From contig JAEXOD010000227.1 in the NCBI GenBank assembly GCA_023447335.1, positions 1 through 19,343 of the forward strand: a stretch of DNA of 19,343 bases. Reading direction: 5' to 3'. The notes below the pieces were generated by a model. That model saw nothing but the letters and a program-made list of their open reading frames with translations. It was not told the origin of the DNA and did no database searches. Position numbers and translations under genes: made by a program. This stretch comes from Bacteroidota bacterium. GTDB lineage: Bacteria > Bacteroidota > Ignavibacteria > Ignavibacteriales > Melioribacteraceae. Shown here in pieces: positions 15,796-19,343 of the stretch (position 1 is the stretch's first letter; every line of letters begins with the position of its first letter).

Positions 15796-16776
15796 TTACC
15801 TTTTTAATCTATTTAACCTTTCTTTTATAAAAGATGAATAAAGAATTTTAATATCCTCGGTCAAAAAAGAACGACTAACCAAATCGTCAATTTGAGATGA
15901 TCTTAATATCATGTCATTAATTATATTAGTTATACGCTTTTCCTTTATTCCGATTCTTTTGCCTAGTTCAACAAAATCGGGAAGAGTGTACTTACTTCCG
16001 AATTTATACTCCGCGCTTTCATAATTATCTACAAATAATTCCAAAGCTAAATCCGATTCGTTTGGTGTATGAATTCTAGTGCATAACAAATCGTAGGCAG
16101 GGGTTAATAAATAATCGCCATATTTTGTGTTTTGATATAAAGAAAAATTTTTTAAATGTGCATCGCCATTACTAATTAAGTAGTTAAATAAAATTAATTT
16201 AAAGTATTTCTCGATTTCAATAGAATAAGCCGGAACATTTTTCTTCATTAATTTAGCAATTCCTTCATAACTATAATTGTATTTATAATTAACTCCTTCG
16301 GTTTCTACTGTTTTTCCCGCTATTTGAGCGAAATCTTCCACAAGAAATTTATTTTCCCCATCCACAAAATCAAATCGTTTGGTTATATAAGCCAAATCAC
16401 CATCCTTAAATTTAACCAATGCATTAAATGCAGTATTAATATTAAAAACTTGTTTAGCAATTTGCATAGTTAAGTGTTCATTTGCAGGAACTGACTCAAG
16501 TTTATTATAAACACCGGAAGGAATGGGTTTTAGTATATATTGCCCGTCGCTTTCTGTTAAAGTCAATTGATTGTTTATTAGCTTAAGTGAATGTTTTATT
16601 TGTATTCCGGAAATTGAAAGTCTTGTACTTATCGTTATTTTTTGTTCATTAAATTCCGGTCTTGTAAAATTTAAAACATGACTAACTTTTTTTCCGTCAA
16701 AAAGAATTTTTAAGCATTTTGGACAATATGACTCAAATCCCGGTTCTAAACAGCTAAAGCAATAATTATTATTCAT
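15796..16776 (-). CDS. HipT-like Ser/Thr kinase toxin (HipA C-terminal domain) with Cys4 N terminus
   Basis: A 326-residue HipA-family kinase. Counting from the ATG at 16776: four cysteines C6/C9 and C18/C21 form a zinc-ribbon-like start; S54-I-S56-G-I-Q is the Gly-rich/autophosphorylation loop; K83 (YILKP) binds ATP; NGDAHLKNFS carries catalytic D205 and LTPAYD carries metal-binding D229. All are intact, so it should be active. It lacks the HipA N-terminal subdomain, which is encoded by the preceding gene. The frame is open up to a TTG at 16803, but the ATG at 16776 has a strong GAGGT site five bases upstream and overlaps the previous stop by eight bases. Known HipA-family toxins phosphorylate aminoacyl-tRNA synthetases; the target here is unknown. 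Confidence 0.88.
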   Translation of the reverse strand: MNNNYCFSCLEPGFESYCPKCLKILFDGKKVSHVLNFTRPEFNEQKITISTRLSISGIQIKHSLKLINNQLTLTESDGQYILKPIPSGVYNKLESVPANEHLTMQIAKQVFNINTAFNALVKFKDGDLAYITKRFDFVDGENKFLVEDFAQIAGKTVETEGVNYKYNYSYEGIAKLMKKNVPAYSIEIEKYFKLILFNYLISNGDAHLKNFSLYQNTKYGDYLLTPAYDLLCTRIHTPNESDLALELFVDNYESAEYKFGSKYTLPDFVELGKRIGIKEKRITNIINDMILRSSQIDDLVSRSFLTEDIKILYSSFIKERLNRLKR

Positions 16777-17092
16777 TAAATACCTCAATAGTAATAGCCC
16801 CAATTGTATTAAAGCATGCGCTTTTTAGCAATAAATTAAAATAATCATTTTCATCAATTTTATTAGTCTTACAAATTATTTTCTTGTTTTCGCCTTCAGA
16901 AAGCATCCCAAAGAAAAACGGGAATAATACCTTGGAGCGAAAGACCTCTGATTGTTTTGGCAACGTAATACTAATAGCGGGGAAATCGCCACTTAAATAA
17001 GCGGTATCATATAAAAATTGATACTCTGTTGCTTCTTTTGTTAAATACCCTGCTAATATTCTATTATAATAAACTCGTGCTTTTGTTGTCAT
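16769..17092 (-). CDS. HipS-like protein (detached HipA N-terminal domain)
   Basis: A 107-residue protein matching only the N-terminal 'couple' domain of HipA: ARVYYNRILAGYL, a FLYD strand, AISITLP, the LFPFFFGMLSEG motif (57-68) and KIDENDYFNLLL. In E. coli HipBST the equivalent small protein HipS binds the kinase HipT and acts as the antitoxin. Here it lies between the HTH gene (two bases) and the kinase (eight-base overlap), the same order. The protein contains no tryptophan, so the Trp-insertion mechanism reported for E. coli HipS cannot apply unchanged. Similar split HipA pairs are common in Bacteroidota. Confidence 0.85.
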   Translation of the reverse strand: MTTKARVYYNRILAGYLTKEATEYQFLYDTAYLSGDFPAISITLPKQSEVFRSKVLFPFFFGMLSEGENKKIICKTNKIDENDYFNLLLKSACFNTIGAITIEVFNE

Positions 17093-17094
17093 AA

Positions 17095-17289
17095 TTATTT
17101 GACCTTAATTTTAATTGCCATACCTAAGGTATCTAATATTTTTTCCAATACGCTTAAAGTAGGGTTTGCCTTCCCCAGTTCAATTGACTTTAAACTCCTA
17201 ACAGATATACCGGCAATATCGGCTAATTCCGATTGTGTTATATTAAGGAATTGACGGCGTTCTTTAATTGTTTGTGCAATCTCTTTCAT
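17095..17289 (-). CDS. HipB-like HTH antitoxin/autorepressor
   Basis: A 64-residue XRE-type protein that is almost entirely helix-turn-helix: NITQSELADIAGISVRSLKSIE with LGKANPTLSVLEKIL, followed by a short beta tail (MAIKIKVK) used for dimerisation in HipB. It is the first gene of the three-gene module and probably represses it by binding the two 26-bp palindromes that flank its promoter. AGAGAGAA a few bases before the ATG is the likely ribosome binding site. Confidence 0.9.
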   Translation of the reverse strand: MKEIAQTIKERRQFLNITQSELADIAGISVRSLKSIELGKANPTLSVLEKILDTLGMAIKIKVK

Positions 17290-17300
17290 TACGTTCTCTC

Positions 17301-17326
17301 TTAAGGTGCATTGTTTTACACTTTAA
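17301..17326. promoter_or_regulatory. Operator 1 of the hipBST-like module
   Basis: The imperfect palindrome TTAAGGTGCA-N6-TACACTTTAA matches operator 2 in both arms and sits over the predicted start of transcription, just upstream of the hipB ATG. It is probably bound by the HTH protein. Confidence 0.7.
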
Positions 17327-17330
17327 CTAC

Positions 17331-17359
17331 AATATAAGATACTTTTTGATTAAAATCAA
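17331..17359 (-). promoter_or_regulatory. Promoter of the hipBST-like module
   Basis: On the minus strand, TTGATT (17359-17354) and TATATT (17336-17331) are 17 bases apart. The pair lies exactly between the two operators, so repressor bound at both sites would block it. Start predicted near 17324. Confidence 0.6.
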
Positions 17360-17360
17360 G

Positions 17361-17386
17361 TAAAAGTGCACTATAATACACTTTTA
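17361..17386. promoter_or_regulatory. Operator 2 of the hipBST-like module
   Basis: TAAAAGTGCA-N6-TACACTTTTA shares the arms and the 6-base spacer with operator 1; their centres are exactly 60 bp apart, about six helical turns, putting both on one face of the DNA. It ends one base from the -35 hexamer. Confidence 0.7.
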
Positions 17387-17546
17387 TTGTATTTATTACT
17401 TTATTAATAATATAGTTTCTGCGTTTTTTTTATTTGCCATTATTCTTATTTTTCTTATTAATCTATTTATTTTGTCCCCACCATTTTCAAAATCTTAGTA
17501 AAATTTGTAATGTTGTAAAACTATATAAAAAATTAAACTAATAAAC

Positions 17547-17560
17547 ACCGCTATAGCGGT
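17547..17560. promoter_or_regulatory. Perfect palindrome, candidate operator of the second hip module
   Basis: ACCGCTATAGCGGT is a perfect 14-bp palindrome upstream of the second HTH gene. Its GC-rich arms stand out in AT-rich DNA and differ from the AAGTGCA arms of the first module, as expected for a different repressor. Confidence 0.55.
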
Positions 17561-17618
17561 AATAATTAAGCGAATTTATAAATATTTTGTCAACTTATGT
17601 GAAATTATACCAATAATT

Positions 17619-17632
17619 ACCGCTATATGAGT
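17619..17632. promoter_or_regulatory. Second, degenerate copy of the ACCGCTATA site
   Basis: ACCGCTATATGAGT matches the palindrome at 17547 in 11 of 14 positions. The flanks also correspond when inverted (AATAATT before this site, AATAATT after the first). It lies 64 bp before the ATG at 17697. Confidence 0.45.
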
Positions 17633-17696
17633 ATATCTTGTTAAGATTATTTCATATTTTTGCATAAATGAAAAATTATTTGGGAAATATACCTTT

Positions 17697-17939
17697 ATGG
17701 AAGTAAAAAGTGCTAAAATAACAAGACCCGAAGATTTAGCTCTAATTATTCTTAACCAAAGGAAAAAGAGTAAGTTAAGCAGAAATAAGTTAGCATTAAT
17801 TGCGGGAGTAGGACGTACAGCAATTTTTGATATTGAACACGGTAAAACAACCTACCAAATCGATACACTTTTAAAAATATTAGCTGTTCTAAATCTTAAT
17901 TTATGCGTGGATGGTATAATTTCGGGAGATTTTAATTGA
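17697..17939 (+). CDS. Second HipB-like HTH regulator (orphaned antitoxin)
   Basis: An 80-residue XRE/HipB-type protein with helix-turn-helix SRNKLALIAGVGRTAIFDIE, HGKTTYQIDTLLKIL after it and a short C-terminal beta part. It is not closely similar to the first HipB-like protein, so the two modules are different lineages rather than a duplication. Its stop overlaps by three bases (TTGA) the start of a hipA remnant, the normal coupling of hipB and hipA. The toxin partner is broken, so the regulator may be an orphan that still represses its own gene. No strong ribosome binding site is seen. Confidence 0.85.
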   Translation: MEVKSAKITRPEDLALIILNQRKKSKLSRNKLALIAGVGRTAIFDIEHGKTTYQIDTLLKILAVLNLNLCVDGIISGDFN

Positions 17940-18202
17940 GAACTGCTAAAGTATTTAATTTGGGAGTACATTGCGGTTACCTTGAAGAAGTTAGACGAGG
18001 TAAAGAATATAAATTTACTTATTTGGAAGAATATAACGGAAAGCCGATTTCGTTAACAATGCCGATATTTATTTGTTAAACGAATTTCCCCCTTTTTTTT
18101 GATGGTTTACTGCCTGCATATATAATCAAAATTAAATGTTACCGAAAAATAGGAATATTTTCAAAAAATAATCAATATAATAAGTTTTTTAACAAAGAAT
18201 GA
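17936..18202 (+). pseudogene. hipA remnant (N-terminal fragment, disrupted)
   Basis: From a TTG overlapping the hipB-like stop, 47 codons read RTAKVFNLGVHCGYLEEV ... KFTYLEEYNGKPISLTMPI, the N-terminal domain of HipA, then stop at 18077. Past the stop FPLFFDGLLPA appears (18086-18118), matching the next HipA block (FPxFFxGLLPEG); in a neighbouring frame DIYLLNEFPPFF runs into the eight-T run at 18093-18100. So a frameshift before 18077 and probably one extra T have broken the gene. The sequence is recognisable to about 18170 and stops at 18202. The whole kinase domain is missing. This is a decayed second hipBA module. Confidence 0.8.
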
Positions 18203-18294
18203 GATGTCATTATTTGTATACTTTGTTAAATTAAACTGAATATTAATTTATCGTGACAAATTCTATTAAAATTTTAAGATTTCATTTTAAAAAA
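18203..18294. other. Short gene-free stretch after hipA remnant
   Basis: An AT-rich stretch between the hipA remnant and the convergent phosphofructokinase gene. No clear terminator hairpin, repeat or gene is seen; the missing hipA 3' part probably ended by deletion here. Confidence 0.4.
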
Positions 18295-19343
18295 TTACAG
18301 TTCACTTGTACCAAAACTAACACCTACTGCAGAAGCCGATTGAACAGCTTGGCAATCTTTGCTAACTAATTTTTGTTTAGCAATACAATCTTCAATTTTG
18401 GCATTTTTTATCTCAGTTCCTTTCAAAGTAACCATTATTCCGAATTTCTTTTTAATTGCATATTGTATTGCGAATGTTCCAAACTTTGTAGAAAGTATAC
18501 GGTCATAGGGAGTAGGGCTTCCGCCTCGTTGTAAATGTCCTAATACTGTATATCGTGTTTCCAGCTTAGTATTTTCGGAAATATTTTTTGCAACAAGTTC
18601 TCCGATTCCGCCTAACTGTAAAGGGTCTGTGCGTTTAATATCTTTAGCCTTTACAATTAAATCGCCCCCTTTTGGTTTAGCCCCTTCGGCAACGCAAACT
18701 ATACTAAAACGTTTGCCGGACATATTTCGAGAAATCACTCGGTCATACAAAACATCCCATTCAAAAGGCATTTCGGGTAATAAAATTATATCGGCACCAC
18801 CTGCTAATCCGCCATTTAACGCAATCCAACCGGCATATCTCCCCATCACTTCAATAACCATTACTCTATGGTGTGAAGATGCTGTAGTATGCAAACGATC
18901 AAGAGCTTCGCTAACAACATACACTGCAGAATCGTGACCAAAAGTTTGGTCAGTAGCCTCTAAATCGTTATCAATTGTTTTGGGAACTCCGACAATATTC
19001 ATTCCCATTTTTGCAAGTCTATTGGCAATATGCATTGTTCCGTCACCGCCAATAGCAATTAAAGCATCCAAATTCCATGCTTCGTAATTTTTTAAAGCTA
19101 AATCCGAACGATCAACTATTTTCACTTCTCCGTTGCTGTCTGTTTCGGGCCAATGAAATGGGTCACCTTTGTTTGACGAACCAAGTATTGTTCCGCCCAT
19201 TGCGAGAATTCCGGAAACATCTTTGTTATACAACTGTTGAGCTTTTCCGGTAACAAGTCCTTCAAAACCATCCATAATTCCAAGAACCTGTAAACCATTA
19301 TCATGAGCAGGTTTAGCCACGCCGCGTATAACTGCATTTAATC
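18295..19343 (-). CDS. pfkA: 6-phosphofructokinase, group III type (5' partial)
   Basis: This glycolytic enzyme phosphorylates fructose 6-phosphate to the 1,6-bisphosphate. The frame stays open to the window edge and begins with LNAVIRGVAK, which belongs to the GGxxPGLNAVIRG nucleotide site, so only about 15-20 N-terminal residues are missing; the GTG at 19320 is internal. GGDGT (19050-19036) gives Gly at the position called 104, typical of ATP use, while GVPKTIDND (Lys codon 18981-18979) gives Lys at position 124, typical of PPi enzymes; this mixture characterises group III PFKs. Substrate loops MGRYAGWIAL, VAEGAKPKGG and LGHLQRGGSPTPYDR are intact. It lies alone, convergent with the hip remnant. 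Confidence 0.93.
   Translation of the reverse strand, partial: LNAVIRGVAKPAHDNGLQVLGIMDGFEGLVTGKAQQLYNKDVSGILAMGGTILGSSNKGDPFHWPETDSNGEVKIVDRSDLALKNYEAWNLDALIAIGGDGTMHIANRLAKMGMNIVGVPKTIDNDLEATDQTFGHDSAVYVVSEALDRLHTTASSHHRVMVIEVMGRYAGWIALNGGLAGGADIILLPEMPFEWDVLYDRVISRNMSGKRFSIVCVAEGAKPKGGDLIVKAKDIKRTDPLQLGGIGELVAKNISENTKLETRYTVLGHLQRGGSPTPYDRILSTKFGTFAIQYAIKKKFGIMVTLKGTEIKNAKIEDCIAKQKLVSKDCQAVQSASAVGVSFGTSEL

Larger units (their letters stand above)
17290..17696. other. Divergent control region between two hip modules
   Basis: This 407-bp gene-free stretch separates the minus-strand and plus-strand modules. Its left third holds the promoter and two operators of the hipBST-like set. The right half holds a separate pair of ACCGCTATA-type sites serving the plus-strand gene. 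The middle (about 17390-17540) is AT-rich and I see nothing definite in it. Confidence 0.6.

Noticed and set aside
16777..16803. TTG start adding nine residues to the kinase
   Set aside because: The ATG at 16776 has a well placed GAGGT, and the conserved Cys4 start follows it directly; the extra residues are coding only because they overlap the HipS-like gene.

Overview
The window is low-GC (roughly 30-32 % by eye) and densely coded. It fits a member of the Bacteroidota/Chlorobiota/Ignavibacteria group. The main evidence is a cbb3 oxidase whose catalytic subunit CcoN is fused to cytochrome CcoO, a CcoP with one heme instead of two, and the gene order ccoI-S-NO-Q-P-G-H followed by a TauE/SafE-like membrane protein. 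This placement is inferred from gene content; no marker gene such as rRNA is present.

Positions 1-7283 (+) hold a compact cbb3-type cytochrome c oxidase operon. It encodes a copper P-type ATPase (5' cut by the window edge), CcoS, CcoNO, CcoQ, CcoP, the ferredoxin-like CcoG, FixH/CcoH and a TauE/SafE-like membrane protein. Genes overlap or sit a few bases apart, and a weak hairpin plus T-tract follows. Two unrecognised small genes come next, ending tail to tail (7354-7755 + and 7752-8258 -). The minus-strand one has a good sigma70-like promoter and an exact TGTGA-N6-TCACA palindrome about 71 bp upstream of the predicted start of transcription.

Positions 8361-13561 (-) read sufE, a membrane histidine kinase, a DUF559 endonuclease-like gene, a ~960-bp gene-free stretch with GC-rich palindromic repeats, then a sigma54-dependent NtrC-type response regulator. 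The repeats and the DUF559 gene look like an insertion that split a kinase/regulator operon.

Positions 13649-15671 (+) encode a Sco copper chaperone lipoprotein, a periplasmic PCu(A)C copper chaperone and L-lactate dehydrogenase. The chaperones plausibly serve the CuB centre of the cbb3 oxidase, together with the P-type ATPase.

Positions 15796-18202 carry two head-to-head Hip toxin-antitoxin modules. The left one (-) is a three-gene HipBST-like set: HTH regulator, detached HipA N-domain, and kinase with a Cys4 zinc-ribbon-like start. Its promoter is flanked by two matching 26-bp operators exactly 60 bp apart. The right one (+) keeps an HTH regulator, but its hipA is only a broken N-terminal remnant. 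The window ends inside a 6-phosphofructokinase gene (-) with the Gly104/Lys124 combination of the group III family.
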